Counted from the first letter of the stretch, positions 40,478-50,895 are shown. The stretch is 64,000 nt of DNA from Flavobacterium odoriferum (GCF_025499515.1 NZ_JAMKFA010000008.1:62001-126000), one strand, 5' to 3'. Made by a program: numbers and translations. Notes: generated by a model from the letters alone, not told the origin.

Positions 40478-42961
40478 ATGAAGGCAAAAATTATTCTACT
40501 CTTTTTATTTTTTTCTGCTGCACTTTTAGGACAAACTAAAGTGGGCGGAAAGGTTGTTGATGACTTTGGCGACCCAGTTGCATTTGCAAACGTGATTTTT
40601 AAAAACTCAAAAGAAGGCGTTATTACTGACGAAAATGGAAATTTCTATTTTGAGTCTAAAGATAATTATTCAACACTTGTGGTTTCATTTGTGGGGTATC
40701 AAACCAAAGAAATAAAGTTAAAACCAGGTTTGAATACAGGTCTAAAAATAGAGTTGGTTTATGGTACCGAACTTAAAGAAGTGGTTGTATACACAGGTAA
40801 AACTTCCAAAAAAAATAACCCAGCTTTAGATATTTTGAGAAAAATTTGGGAACGTCGTAGAAAGAACGGTCTTAAAATGTTTAAGCAATATGAATATGAA
40901 AAATATGAAAAGGTAGAATTTGACTTAAATACAATCGATTCCGCTTTCATGAATAGTAAAGTGTTTAAAGGAATGGAATTTGTTTTTGACCAAATTGACA
41001 CTTCAAGTATTTCCGGAAAAACCTATTTGCCTATTTTCATCAATGAAACACTAAGTGAAGTTTATGGTGACAATGAAGCTAAAAAAACTAAAGAAATTAC
41101 AAAAGCCAATAAAAATTCAGGATTTGGTTCAGGTGATGGAGTTAATACATTCATCAAAGATTTATATGCTGATTTTGATATCTATGACAATTATTTAAAG
41201 TTTTTTGATAAAGATTTCGTAAGCCCATTGTCAAGAACAGGTATTAATGTATACAATTATGTGTTAAACGATAGTATGTTTATTGATAATAAGTGGTGCT
41301 ACAATATTGTGTATTATCCAAGACGTAAAAACGAATTAACTTTTAAAGGTGATTTTTGGGTAAACGATACCACTTTTGCAATCAAGAAAATCAATTTGGA
41401 AGCAAGTAAAAGTGCAAATATCAACTGGGTTAAAGAAATTTATATTGAGCAAGAATACGAAGTAATGAACGATTCTGTTTTCTTGTTGAAAAGAGATTAC
41501 ATGATGTCCGATTTTAGCTTTTCTAAAAAAGAAGAATCAAAAGGAGTTTATGGGAAACGTACTACTCTAGCTAAAAATCATAAGTTTGATATTAAAAAAG
41601 ACGATAAATTCTATAAACAAGAAGTCAATTTCTATGATAATGCTGTTTTCAACAAACCCGACGAATATTGGGAAGCCAATCGATTTGAAGCTTTAAATAA
41701 AAACGAAGCTGGAATTTACAAAATGCTTGATACTTTAAAAGAAGTGCCTCGTTTTAAAAGAATTTACAGTCTTGCCTCAATTTTAGGAAGTGGTTATATC
41801 GAAATTCCAAAACTCAAATTAGATTATGGACCAATTTTCTCAACTTTTGGTTACAACGATGTAGAAGGACAACGAATAAGAGTTGGAGGTAGAACCTATT
41901 TTGGACCTAATGACAAATGGAGAATTCAAGGTTACACAGCCTATGGATTTAGAGATAATCAATTCAAATACGGAATTTCTGGTAGATGGATGGTAAATCC
42001 AAACAATCGACTTATTTTATCGCTAGGAAATCGTCGCGATGTTGAGCAAATGGGTGTAAGTTTAACTACTTCAAACGATGTTTTAGGAAGAAGCTTTGCT
42101 TCGTCAGCACTTTTTGCAAGTGGTGTAAATAATCAATTAACTTCTGTAAATCTTACAACTTTAGGATTTGAAATAGAGCCGGCAAAGAATTTTACTTTTC
42201 AAACGAATTTAACGTACAGAACATTAAAATCAGCATCAAGCGAATTTAGTTTGGATTATTACACAGATTTATCTCAAACCGAAATTAAGAGCCAAGTAAA
42301 ACAATCGGAAATAAATTTTGTAGCTGAATACACTCCAAAACGAAAAACTGTTGGTTATGGTGTGGATCGTATGGATGTAGATTTCAATTATGCTCGTTTT
42401 TTTGTAAGTTATAGTAACGGCTTAAAAGGGGTTTTAAATAGTGATTTTAATTATCAAAAACTACAACTGTATTATCGTCAACCTACTTTAATTGGTGGTT
42501 TCGGAAGATTGTTTACTACTTTTGAAACTGGAAAAATTTTTGGCGAAGTACCATTAGGTTTAATGGGGGTAATCCCTGGAAATCAATCTTGGTTTGTAAT
42601 CGAAAATACATACAATTTGTTAGATTACTACGATTTTGTGGCAGATGAATATGCTTCGTTACATTTAGAACATCATTTTAACGGAAGATTGTTTTCGAGA
42701 GTGCCGCTTTTAAGAAAACTAAACCTTCGCGAAATTATAGGTATCAAAGGTGTTTACGGTAGAGTTTCTGATGAAAATGTAATGTTAAATGCTTCAGGGT
42801 TAACTTATGTTGCTCCAGAAGATATTTACTGGGAATACCACGCAGGAGTTGGAAACATCTTCAAAGTATTGCGTGTCGATTTTGCTTGGAGAGGAAGTTA
42901 CTTAGAAATGCCAGATGCTAGAAAATTTGCTATAAGAGCTTCATTTGGATTCTATTTCTAA
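40478..42961 (+). CDS. DUF5686 outer-membrane protein with carboxypeptidase-like domain
   Basis: 827 aa from the ATG at 40478; MKAKIILLFLFFSAALLGQ is the signal peptide. Residues about 20-105 form a CarboxypepD_reg-like beta-sandwich (VGGKVVDDFGDPVAFANVIF, VITDENGNFYFES, LVVSFVGYQTKEI). The rest matches the large Bacteroidetes family DUF5686: NPALDILRKIWERR, YEYEKYEKVEFDLNTID, and a barrel-like C-terminal half ending in aromatic strands (FAIRASFGFYF). It probably sits in the outer membrane; function unknown. Its stop overlaps the next ATG by one base. Confidence 0.87.
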   Translation: MKAKIILLFLFFSAALLGQTKVGGKVVDDFGDPVAFANVIFKNSKEGVITDENGNFYFESKDNYSTLVVSFVGYQTKEIKLKPGLNTGLKIELVYGTELKEVVVYTGKTSKKNNPALDILRKIWERRRKNGLKMFKQYEYEKYEKVEFDLNTIDSAFMNSKVFKGMEFVFDQIDTSSISGKTYLPIFINETLSEVYGDNEAKKTKEITKANKNSGFGSGDGVNTFIKDLYADFDIYDNYLKFFDKDFVSPLSRTGINVYNYVLNDSMFIDNKWCYNIVYYPRRKNELTFKGDFWVNDTTFAIKKINLEASKSANINWVKEIYIEQEYEVMNDSVFLLKRDYMMSDFSFSKKEESKGVYGKRTTLAKNHKFDIKKDDKFYKQEVNFYDNAVFNKPDEYWEANRFEALNKNEAGIYKMLDTLKEVPRFKRIYSLASILGSGYIEIPKLKLDYGPIFSTFGYNDVEGQRIRVGGRTYFGPNDKWRIQGYTAYGFRDNQFKYGISGRWMVNPNNRLILSLGNRRDVEQMGVSLTTSNDVLGRSFASSALFASGVNNQLTSVNLTTLGFEIEPAKNFTFQTNLTYRTLKSASSEFSLDYYTDLSQTEIKSQVKQSEINFVAEYTPKRKTVGYGVDRMDVDFNYARFFVSYSNGLKGVLNSDFNYQKLQLYYRQPTLIGGFGRLFTTFETGKIFGEVPLGLMGVIPGNQSWFVIENTYNLLDYYDFVADEYASLHLEHHFNGRLFSRVPLLRKLNLREIIGIKGVYGRVSDENVMLNASGLTYVAPEDIYWEYHAGVGNIFKVLRVDFAWRGSYLEMPDARKFAIRASFGFYF

Positions 42962-43563
42962 TGGAAGAGGCAATTGAATATTTATATAAAAAAGACGATA
43001 TTTTTAAACAAATAAGTCAGCAATTTGGAATTCCTATTCAGCCAAAAAGACCACAAGGTTTTGAAACATTAGTGCTTCTAATTTTAGAGCAACAAGTTTC
43101 TATAGATTCCGCAAAGGCTACTTTTATCAAATTAAATACAGCAATTCCTGATTTTTCCGTTGAAAATGTATTTGCTTTTTCTGAGGAAAATTTCCGAACT
43201 TGTGGTGTAAGTCGACAAAAAACAAAATACATAAAAGCACTTGCTGAAGCCATTTTGTCAAAAGAATTGGATTTAGAGAGTTTGGCTTTTAAAGATGTTG
43301 AAGTTGTGCGACAAGAATTAATTAAAATCAAAGGCATCGGTAATTGGACTATTGATATTTATTTGATGTTTTGTTTAGAATCGCTTGATATTATTCCACT
43401 CGGAGATATTGCAGTTGTAAATACCATGAAAGAACTTTTAGATATTCATACTAAAGAAGAAATGGAAATCTATACTCAAAAATGGAAACCCTATCGCTCA
43501 GTAGCAACTTATTTTCTTTGGCACTATTACCTTGAAAAAAGAGGAAGAAAAATCACATATTAA
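42961..43563 (+). CDS. DNA-3-methyladenine glycosylase 2 family protein (AlkA-like)
   Basis: 200 aa HhH-GPD protein. The helix-hairpin-helix LIKIKGIGNWTIDIYLMF and the catalytic aspartate in IIPLGDIAVV are present, with the N-terminal FETLVLLILEQQVSIDSAKA typical of the AlkA group. It removes alkylated bases from DNA. It lacks the N-terminal extra domain of E. coli AlkA (282 aa), as many short bacterial versions do. No iron-sulfur cysteine cluster of the MutY/Nth type is seen. The start overlaps the previous stop (TAATG), so it is coupled to an envelope gene without evident functional link. Confidence 0.88.
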   Translation: MEEAIEYLYKKDDIFKQISQQFGIPIQPKRPQGFETLVLLILEQQVSIDSAKATFIKLNTAIPDFSVENVFAFSEENFRTCGVSRQKTKYIKALAEAILSKELDLESLAFKDVEVVRQELIKIKGIGNWTIDIYLMFCLESLDIIPLGDIAVVNTMKELLDIHTKEEMEIYTQKWKPYRSVATYFLWHYYLEKRGRKITY

Positions 43564-43599
43564 ATCTTTGTAAAATCTATACTTTTTTTGCAAAACTCT

Positions 43600-43631
43600 T
43601 TTGTTTCTCATGTTTTATAGTGGTAACTTTG
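43600..43631 (+). promoter_or_regulatory. Promoter of ppa
   Basis: TTTG (43600-43603) and TAACTTTG (43624-43631) are separated by 20 bases, close to the Bacteroidetes TTTG-N19-TAnnTTTG consensus. The ATG is 26 bases downstream. Confidence 0.75.
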
Positions 43632-43657
43632 CACCCGTTTTAAAAACATAAGATAAA

Positions 43658-44188
43658 ATGACAGCAGATAAAATTACTACATTTGATGTATTGATTGAGA
43701 TTCCAAGAGGAAGTAGAAACAAATACGAATACGATTTTGAATTAAAAAGAATGCGTTTTGACAGAATGTTATTTTCGTCAATGATGTATCCAGCAGATTA
43801 CGGATTTATTCCAGAAACGTTAGCATTAGATGGTGATCCATTAGATGTTTTGGTTTTAGTTAACGAACCAACATTTCCAGGTTGTGTGATGGAAGTAAAA
43901 CCAATCGGTGTTTTCCACATGGCAGATGATAAAGGGCCAGATGAAAAAGTAATTTGTGTACCAGTTTCTGATCCAATTTGGAATAAATTAAACGATTTAA
44001 GTGATGTAAATCCACACTTAATCAAAGAAATTGAGCACTTTTTCCAAGTGTATAAAGATTTAGAAAACAAAAAAGTAGATGTTGAAGGTTGGGGTGACGT
44101 TAATGAAGCAAAAGAAATTTTGACAAAATGTACTAACCGTTTCAATGAAATCGAAAATAAACCAGAAGGATTGTTTAGTATTAAATAA
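43658..44188 (+). CDS. ppa: Inorganic pyrophosphatase, family I (soluble)
   Basis: 176 aa, usual bacterial length. It hydrolyses pyrophosphate with magnesium in the cytoplasm. Active-site segments: IEIPRGSRNKYEYD, RMLFSSMMYPADYGFIPET, LDGDPLDVLVLV (the DxDPxD metal site), DDKGPDEKVICVPV and KDLENKKVDVEGWGD. All metal-binding acids seem intact. It stands directly before the membrane pyrophosphatase gene but has its own promoter and terminator, so the two enzymes use pyrophosphate under separate control. Confidence 0.96.
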   Translation: MTADKITTFDVLIEIPRGSRNKYEYDFELKRMRFDRMLFSSMMYPADYGFIPETLALDGDPLDVLVLVNEPTFPGCVMEVKPIGVFHMADDKGPDEKVICVPVSDPIWNKLNDLSDVNPHLIKEIEHFFQVYKDLENKKVDVEGWGDVNEAKEILTKCTNRFNEIENKPEGLFSIK

Positions 44189-44210
44189 TTTGTAGGTTCC
44201 TAATAAATAA

Positions 44211-44246
44211 AAAGGCAGTATTTTTCTAAAAATATTGCCTTTTTTG
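44211..44246 (+). terminator. Intrinsic terminator after ppa
   Basis: AAAGGCAGTATTT and AAATATTGCCTTT (one G-T pair) with a T-tract. The upstream extension of the next frame crosses it, supporting the hppA start at 44304. Confidence 0.85.
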
Positions 44247-44303
44247 TTTTATTTTCTTAATATTACCATAAAATTAACAAACACCAAAACTAATTTATAT
44301 TTT

Positions 44304-46883
44304 ATGGAATCAATGATGATTTATGTACCAATAGTCATGGCACTATTAGGGTTAGCATTTATGGCTTTCAAACGCGCTTGGGTTCTTAAACAAGACGCTG
44401 GAGATGGAAAAATGAAAGAAATTTCAGATTACATCTACGAAGGAGCCTTAGCCTTTTTAAAAGCAGAATACAAATTATTAACGTTTTTCGTTCTTGGAGC
44501 GAGTGTGGTTCTTGCGGGAATTTCATTTATTGTTCCAACAACTCATTGGTTAATCGTAATTGCATTTATTTTCGGAGCAATATTTTCTGCTTATGCAGGT
44601 AATATTGGAATGAAAATCGCAACTAAAACTAATGTTAGAACTACGCAAGCCGCTCGTACAAGTTTACCACAAGCATTAAAAGTTTCTTTTGGTGGTGGAA
44701 CGGTAATGGGATTAGGAGTTGCTGGCTTAGCTGTTTTAGGATTAACTGGATTCTTTATAATATTCTTTAGATTTTTCATGAACGGAGTATGGACTTCAAC
44801 TGATGACATGACCATCGTTTTAGAAACTTTAGCTGGATTCTCTCTTGGGGCAGAATCTATCGCATTGTTTGCTCGTGTTGGTGGAGGTATTTATACTAAA
44901 GCTGCCGATGTAGGTGCTGACTTAGTAGGAAAAGTAGAAGCTGGTATTCCAGAAGATGATCCACGTAATCCTGCTACAATTGCAGACAACGTAGGTGATA
45001 ATGTTGGAGACGTTGCCGGAATGGGTGCCGATTTATTCGGTTCGTATGTAGCAACTGTTTTAGCAGCAATGGTTTTAGGAAATTATGTAATTAAAGATAT
45101 GGGTGGTAAAATCGATGACGCTTTTGGCGGAATTGGACCAATTTTATTACCAATGGCAATCGCAGGTTTCGGAATTTTATTTTCTATCATTGGAACAATG
45201 TTAGTAAAAATTTCAAGCGATGATGCTAAAGAAGCACAAGTACAAAAAGCATTAAACATCGGAAACTGGGTTTCTATTGTTTTAACTGCTGTTGCATGTT
45301 TCTTCTTAATCGATATGATGTTGCCAGAAACGATGCAAATGTCATTCTTTGGTGAAGGAATTCAAGAGATTTCTTCAATGAGAGTTTTCTATGCATCTTT
45401 AATTGGATTATTTGTTGGTGGAGCAATTTCATCTGTAACTGAATATTACACAGGATTAGGGACAAAACCAGTTTTAGCAATCGTACAAAAATCATCAACT
45501 GGAGCTGGAACTAACGTAATCGCTGGTTTAGCAACAGGTATGATTTCTACTTTCCCAACAGTAATTTTATTTGCTGCTGCAATCTGGTCAACTTATGCTT
45601 TAGCAGGATTTTATGGTGTAGCTTTAGCAGCTTCTGCAATGATGGCTACAACTGCTATGCAATTAGCAATTGATGCTTTCGGACCAATTTCAGATAACGC
45701 TGGTGGAATCGCTGAAATGAGTGAATTACCAAAAGAAGTGCGTACTCGTACAGATATTTTAGACTCAGTGGGTAACACAACAGCTGCAACTGGAAAAGGT
45801 TTCGCAATCGCTTCTGCAGCATTAACTTCGTTAGCTTTATTTGCTGCTTATGTAACATTTACTGGAATTGACGGAATTAACATCTTCAAAGCACCAGTAT
45901 TAGCTATGTTATTTGTTGGAGGTATGATTCCAGTAGTTTTCTCTGCATTAGCAATGAACTCTGTAGGAAAAGCTGCAATGGATATGGTGTACGAAGTACG
46001 TCGTCAGTTCAAAGAAATTCCAGGTATTATGGAAGGAACTGGAAAACCAGAATACGGAAAATGTGTTGAAATTTCTACAAAAGCAGCTTTACGCGAAATG
46101 ATGTTGCCAGGAATTTTAACAATCGGTTTCCCAATTGCAATTGTATTATTAGGTAAATTAGTTTACGCAGATAACAACCAATTAATCGCAGAAATGTTAG
46201 GTGGTTATATGGCTGGAGTTACCGTTTCAGGTGTGCTTTGGGCTGTGTTCCAAAACAATGCTGGTGGTGCTTGGGATAACGCTAAAAAATCTTTCGAAGC
46301 TGGAGTTATGATTAACGGTGAAATGACATACAAAGGTTCTGATGCGCACAAAGCAGCGGTAACTGGAGATACTGTTGGAGATCCATTTAAAGATACTTCA
46401 GGACCATCAATGAACATCTTGATTAAATTAACATGTTTGATTGGTTTAGTAATCGCTCCAATTTTAGGAGGACACGGTGCTACAACTGAAAAAGGGGCTT
46501 GTTGTTCTGGAGACAAAAAAGAAATGGTTTGTACGGAAGGAAAATGCGATTTATCTAAATGTGCTACAATGACAAAAGATGAATGTGCAAAAATGTGTGA
46601 AGCTAACGGATGTTCAGATGAATGTAAAGAAAAATGCATGTCTCAATATGATGAAAATGGAAAATACATCGGAGATGCAGTTCACGTTCACGGACCAAAT
46701 TGCAATCATGACAAAGCAGAAATCAAAGACATTAAAGTTACTAAAGTAAAAGATGCGAACGGAAAAGTAAAAGCAACGGTTATTTTAACTACAATGGTTG
46801 ATGGTAAAGAAACTACCGAAGAAAAAGTTTTTGAAGGAGACGATTTAGAAGTGGATGCAAAAATTGCTGAACTAGGAAAATAA
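44304..46883 (+). CDS. hppA: Membrane-bound ion-pumping pyrophosphatase with a cysteine-rich C-terminal tail
   Basis: 859 aa from the ATG at 44304. About 16 membrane helices cover residues 1-725. Catalytic segments: ADVGADLVGKVEAGIPEDDP and ATIADNVGDNVGDVAGMGAD, and FGPISDNAGGIAEM. GNTTAATGKG has Ala at the position that is Lys in potassium-independent enzymes, so this is a potassium-dependent type; proton or sodium specificity is not settled. After the last helix a tail of about 130 residues holds 11 cysteines (ACCSGDKK, VCTEGKCDLSKC, DECAKMCEANGCSDECKEKC) and HVHGPNCNHD, then a lysine-rich beta segment. The usual family length is 660-770 aa, so this is an added, possibly metal-binding, domain. 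Confidence 0.95.
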   Translation: MESMMIYVPIVMALLGLAFMAFKRAWVLKQDAGDGKMKEISDYIYEGALAFLKAEYKLLTFFVLGASVVLAGISFIVPTTHWLIVIAFIFGAIFSAYAGNIGMKIATKTNVRTTQAARTSLPQALKVSFGGGTVMGLGVAGLAVLGLTGFFIIFFRFFMNGVWTSTDDMTIVLETLAGFSLGAESIALFARVGGGIYTKAADVGADLVGKVEAGIPEDDPRNPATIADNVGDNVGDVAGMGADLFGSYVATVLAAMVLGNYVIKDMGGKIDDAFGGIGPILLPMAIAGFGILFSIIGTMLVKISSDDAKEAQVQKALNIGNWVSIVLTAVACFFLIDMMLPETMQMSFFGEGIQEISSMRVFYASLIGLFVGGAISSVTEYYTGLGTKPVLAIVQKSSTGAGTNVIAGLATGMISTFPTVILFAAAIWSTYALAGFYGVALAASAMMATTAMQLAIDAFGPISDNAGGIAEMSELPKEVRTRTDILDSVGNTTAATGKGFAIASAALTSLALFAAYVTFTGIDGINIFKAPVLAMLFVGGMIPVVFSALAMNSVGKAAMDMVYEVRRQFKEIPGIMEGTGKPEYGKCVEISTKAALREMMLPGILTIGFPIAIVLLGKLVYADNNQLIAEMLGGYMAGVTVSGVLWAVFQNNAGGAWDNAKKSFEAGVMINGEMTYKGSDAHKAAVTGDTVGDPFKDTSGPSMNILIKLTCLIGLVIAPILGGHGATTEKGACCSGDKKEMVCTEGKCDLSKCATMTKDECAKMCEANGCSDECKEKCMSQYDENGKYIGDAVHVHGPNCNHDKAEIKDIKVTKVKDANGKVKATVILTTMVDGKETTEEKVFEGDDLEVDAKIAELGK

Positions 46884-46907
46884 TCTTTTTTCAACACAAA
46901 TAATGAA

Positions 46908-46934
46908 AACCGTACAGCAATGTGCGGTTTTTTT
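46908..46934 (+). terminator. Intrinsic terminator after hppA
   Basis: AACCGTACA-GCAA-TGTGCGGTT (one G-T pair) followed by seven T. It precedes the chosen start of the next gene. Confidence 0.85.
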
Positions 46935-46965
46935 ATTTAATTTTAGCCAAACAAACACAACTCCA

Positions 46966-49227
46966 ATGAAATATAAAATACTGATTTTGTTGTTGCTTAT
47001 TCCTGTAATTAGCATGGCGCAAAAGAATCTTAATTTAATTCCGAAGCCGCAAAACATTGAATATCATTCTGGTTTTTTTGTTCTGAACTCGAAAACCGTT
47101 ATTCAAGCAGATGAAAATTCTTTCGAAGCTAAATATTTGCAACAAATCATAGAGCAACAATTAGGATTAAATTTAGAAATTACAACTTCGTCTAAAGCAA
47201 AGTCTAAAATTATTTTTGTAACTAAAATTATCGAAGAAAAAAAGTCTTTTAAAGAATGGTATAATTTATCAATTTCAAAGAATGAAGTGGTTATAAAAGC
47301 AACTGAAGATCATGGAATTTTCTACGCTATTCAAACATTAATTCAATTACTTCCATTAGAGAAATCACTTGAAATTAAAATACCTTGTTTAAGTATAACC
47401 GACCAACCCAAATTTCAATGGCGCGGTATGCATTTAGACGTTTCTCGTCATTTCTTTCCAAAAGATTTCATCAAAAAATACATTGATTATTTAGCTATTT
47501 ATAAAATGAATACTTTTCATTGGCATTTAACTGATGACCAAGGTTGGCGCATCGAAATCAAAAAATATCCTAAACTAACCGAAGTGGGAGCTTGGAGAAA
47601 CGGTTCCATGGTTGGACATTACACCGACCAAACTTTCGACGACATTCGCTATGGCGGATTTTATACGCAAGAAGAAATCAAAGAGATTGTAGCTTACGCC
47701 AAAGAACGCCACATCACCATTGTTCCTGAAATCGAAATGCCTGGTCATGCTTTAGCAGCCTTAGCTTCTTATCCTGAATTTTCTTGCACTGGCGGACCTT
47801 TTGAAGTGGGAAAAACTTGGGGTGTTTTAGAAGATGTTTTTTGCCCTAAAGATGAAACTTTTACGTTTTTAGAAAATGTTTTAACAGAAGTAATTGATTT
47901 ATTCCCTTCCGAATATATTCACATTGGTGGTGATGAATCTCCAAAAGTCCGTTGGAAAAGTTGTCCGCATTGTCAAAAAAGAATCAAAGAGGAACATCTA
48001 AAAGACGAACACGAATTGCAAAGTTATTTCATCCAAAGAATCGAAAAATTTGTCAACAGTAAAGGTCGAAAAATAATCGGTTGGGATGAAATTTTAGAAG
48101 GCGGATTAGCACCTAACGCAGCCGTAATGAGTTGGCGCGGTACCGAAGGCGGAATTGCAGCAGCCAAACAAAAACATTTCGTAGTTATGTCGCCAGGTTC
48201 ACATTGTTATTTTGATCATTATCAAGGCGAACCTAAAAATGAACCGATTGCTTTTGGAGGTTATACCAATGTAGAAAAAGTATATTCTTTTAATCCAATT
48301 CCGAAGGAACTTTCAGCAGATGAATCGAAATATATTTTAGGTGCTCAAGCCAATCTTTGGACGGAATACATCAACACTACAAAATATGTTGAATATATGC
48401 TTTTCCCAAGAATAGCAGCACTTTCTGAAGTCGTTTGGGGAACATCAAATTCAAAAGAATACAAAGAATTCGAAAAAAGATTGATTTCACATTTTGAAAT
48501 CTATGATAAAAAAGGAATCAACTACAGCAAAGCCATTTTCGAAGTAACTTCAAAAGTGCAACCTGCCGAAAACGGAGTAGCATTCGAATTAAAATCTGTC
48601 AATCCAAGCGGAATTAAATATACAACTGACGGTTCGGAACCAAATGCGAATTCGATTTTTTACGAAACACCAATTCTAGTTACGAAAAACCAAACCATAA
48701 AAGCAGCTTATTTCGAAAATGGAAAAGTAAAAAGTGCTACTATCGAACAACCGTTTTTCATTACTAAGTCAACGGGTAAAAAAATAGAATTGGTTCATCA
48801 GCCGCATGAAAATTACGGAATTGGTGGAAGTTTTACTTTGGTTGATGGTATGAAAGGAAATCCTTCAAAATTCGGTAGAGATTGGTTAGGCTTTTGGGGA
48901 AAAGATATGAACGCTACAATCGATTTAGGGAAACCAGATACGATTTCAAAAATCAGTATTAACGCCCTTTCATCAGAAGGAAGTTGGATTTATTATCCAA
49001 AGAGTATCGGAATTTTAGTTTCAAAAGAGGGTGAAAATTACATTCCAATTACAATAGTTACTTCTAAAGAAGTTTATGAAAATAAAGGAAAAATCGTAGT
49101 TGAATTTGATAAACAAAATGTTCAATTTATAAAAGTCATTGCAGAAAACAACGGAATCATAGCAGATGGAAAACCGGGAGCTGGTTCTAATAGTTGGTTA
49201 TTTGTAGACGAAATAAGTGTAGAATAA
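46966..49227 (+). CDS. Family GH20 beta-N-acetylhexosaminidase
   Basis: 753 aa from the ATG at 46966; [19 protein letters not shown] is the signal peptide. An N-terminal GH20b domain (residues about 20-150) is followed by the catalytic barrel (about 155-500): [39 protein letters not shown], and the catalytic Asp-Glu pair in [15 protein letters not shown]. Then come a chitobiase-type C-terminal domain ([15 protein letters not shown]) and an F5/8-type carbohydrate-binding domain (about 640-753). It removes terminal GlcNAc/GalNAc from glycans. It heads a cluster with glycosylasparaginase, cutC and mannosidase; its TAA overlaps the next ATG. Confidence 0.95.
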   Translation: MKYKILILLLLIPVISMAQKNLNLIPKPQNIEYHSGFFVLNSKTVIQADENSFEAKYLQQIIEQQLGLNLEITTSSKAKSKIIFVTKIIEEKKSFKEWYNLSISKNEVVIKATEDHGIFYAIQTLIQLLPLEKSLEIKIPCLSITDQPKFQWRGMHLDVSRHFFPKDFIKKYIDYLAIYKMNTFHWHLTDDQGWRIEIKKYPKLTEVGAWRNGSMVGHYTDQTFDDIRYGGFYTQEEIKEIVAYAKERHITIVPEIEMPGHALAALASYPEFSCTGGPFEVGKTWGVLEDVFCPKDETFTFLENVLTEVIDLFPSEYIHIGGDESPKVRWKSCPHCQKRIKEEHLKDEHELQSYFIQRIEKFVNSKGRKIIGWDEILEGGLAPNAAVMSWRGTEGGIAAAKQKHFVVMSPGSHCYFDHYQGEPKNEPIAFGGYTNVEKVYSFNPIPKELSADESKYILGAQANLWTEYINTTKYVEYMLFPRIAALSEVVWGTSNSKEYKEFEKRLISHFEIYDKKGINYSKAIFEVTSKVQPAENGVAFELKSVNPSGIKYTTDGSEPNANSIFYETPILVTKNQTIKAAYFENGKVKSATIEQPFFITKSTGKKIELVHQPHENYGIGGSFTLVDGMKGNPSKFGRDWLGFWGKDMNATIDLGKPDTISKISINALSSEGSWIYYPKSIGILVSKEGENYIPITIVTSKEVYENKGKIVVEFDKQNVQFIKVIAENNGIIADGKPGAGSNSWLFVDEISVE

Positions 49228-50224
49228 TGACAAACAGAAGAAATTTTTTAAAAACAACCGCATTAGCAACAGCTGGCGTAGCATTTCAGGCTTTCAATGG
49301 AAAATCTGATGAAACTGAAATGGATATTAATTCAGGAAAAGTGAATAAACCAATTGTGCTTTCTACATGGAATTTTGGTTTGCAAGCCAATGAAGCCGCT
49401 TGGGAAGTGCTAAAAAATAAAGGTCGCGCTTTGGATGCTGTAGAAGCTGGAGTAAAATTCCAGAAGGAGATGTAAATGAAAGAAGTGTGGGTTACGGCGG
49501 TCGTCCAGATAGAGATGGTCGCGTAACATTAGACGCTTGTATTATGGATGAATTTTCGAATATTGGTTCGGTAGCTTGTTTGGAACACATCAAACATCCC
49601 ATTTCTGTAGCAAGAATGGTCATGGAAAAAACGCCTCATGTGATGTTGGTAGGTGAAGGAGCATTGCAGTTTGCCATTGCACAAGGGTTCAAAAAAGAGA
49701 ATTTGTTAGTTGAAGCTTCCGAAAAAGAATGGAAAGAATGGCTAAAAACCAGTGAATATTTACCAAAAGCCAACATCGAAAACCACGACACTATCGGAAT
49801 GATTGCGTTAGATGCGCATGGCAATTTATCGGGTGCGTGTACTACAAGTGGTATGGCGTTTAAAATGCACGGAAGAGTAGGCGATTCCCCAATTATCGGT
49901 GCAGGTTTGTATGTGGATAACGAAATTGGTGCCGCAACCGCAACAGGTCACGGCGAAGAAGTAATCCGAATTACGGGTTGTCATTTGGTAGTAGAATTAA
50001 TGCGACAAGGGAAATCGCCACAAAAAGCTTGTGAAGAAGCGGTGATGCGAATTGTAAAACTGACAAAAAATCGAGGAAAAAATCTAAAAGATATTCAAGT
50101 TGGATTCATCGCTCTGAATAAAAAAGGAGAATATGGTTCGTATTGTGTGCAAGGTGGTTTCAATTATGCCGTTCATGATGCAACAGGAAATAAATTAATT
50201 GATGCGAATTACTTTTTGAAATAA
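49227..50224 (+). pseudogene. N4-(beta-N-acetylglucosaminyl)-L-asparaginase broken by a single-base frameshift
   Basis: The ATG at 49227 opens a twin-arginine signal ([17 protein letters not shown]) and the alpha-chain start ([30 protein letters not shown]), then the frame stops at 49475. A second frame from 49487 gives the rest: GYGGRPDRDGRVTLDACIMD and NHDTIGMIALD with the nucleophile threonine released by autoprocessing, SGACTTSGMAFK, and GVGDSPIIGAGLYVD-like GRVGDSPIIGAGLYVDNE. Adding one A to the A4 run at 49454-49457 restores [20 protein letters not shown] and a 332-aa frame. The enzyme splits the GlcNAc-Asn bond of glycoproteins. Real mutation or homopolymer error. Confidence 0.9.
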
Positions 50225-50895
50225 TGAAAAAAATCGAAATCGCTTGTTTTAATCTTGAATCCGCTCTCATCGCACAAAAAGTAGGAGCCGATAGAGTAGA
50301 ATTGTGCGCTGATATGTCGGTTGGTGGTACAACTCCAACAATCGAAATAATCCAACAAGCTCGCGAACATTTGACCATCGATTTATATGTAATGATTCGC
50401 CCAAGAGGAGGTGACTTTGTTTATTCAATGCATGAAATAATGTATATGTATTTAGATATACTTGAATTCAAAGATATTGGTGTTGACGGCTTTGTTTTTG
50501 GAATTTTGACAAACGATGGTAAAATCGATATAGAAGTGAATAAAGCTTTAGTTGATTTAGCAAAACCTTTTCCTTGTACGTTTCATCGTGCTTTTGATGA
50601 AGTTTTAGATTACGAAAATGCATTAGAAGATGTTATTTCATGCGGATTTTCAACAATTTTAACTTCTGGAACTTTTTCAAATGTGATGGAAGGAAAAGAA
50701 GTTTTGAAGCAATTAGTCATTCAAGCCAATAATCGCATCGAAATAATGCCTGGTGGCGGATTGCGTTCAATTAATATTTCAGCATTAAACGAAATGGTTG
50801 ATGCTAATTGGTACCATTCATCCGCCATTACCGATGGAAGTGAAATTGCTAGTCCAGAGGAAATTGTTCAATTGAAGAAAAAGTTGCAATCTTAA
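50224..50895 (+). CDS. cutC: CutC-family protein
   Basis: 223 aa TIM-barrel protein. Motifs: IEIACFNLESALIAQKVGAD, RVELCADMSVGGTTPT, VMIRPRGGDFVYS, CTFHRAFDEVLDYENALEDV, ILTSGTFSNVMEG, IEIMPGGGLRS. CutC was named for copper homeostasis in E. coli, but a direct copper role is doubtful; the barrel resembles sugar or carboxylate-processing enzymes. Its place between glycosylasparaginase and beta-mannosidase, with the start overlapping the previous stop, is a sign of a function in N-glycan breakdown here. Slightly shorter than E. coli CutC (248 aa). Confidence 0.92.
   Translation: MKKIEIACFNLESALIAQKVGADRVELCADMSVGGTTPTIEIIQQAREHLTIDLYVMIRPRGGDFVYSMHEIMYMYLDILEFKDIGVDGFVFGILTNDGKIDIEVNKALVDLAKPFPCTFHRAFDEVLDYENALEDVISCGFSTILTSGTFSNVMEGKEVLKQLVIQANNRIEIMPGGGLRSINISALNEMVDANWYHSSAITDGSEIASPEEIVQLKKKLQS

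Noticed and set aside
44235-44303. Upstream start of hppA
   Set aside because: It begins in the T-tract of the ppa terminator; the membrane protein starts well at 44304.
46205-46639. 144-aa minus-strand frame inside hppA
   Set aside because: A shadow of the well-conserved pyrophosphatase and its tail; composition follows the codons of the sense gene.
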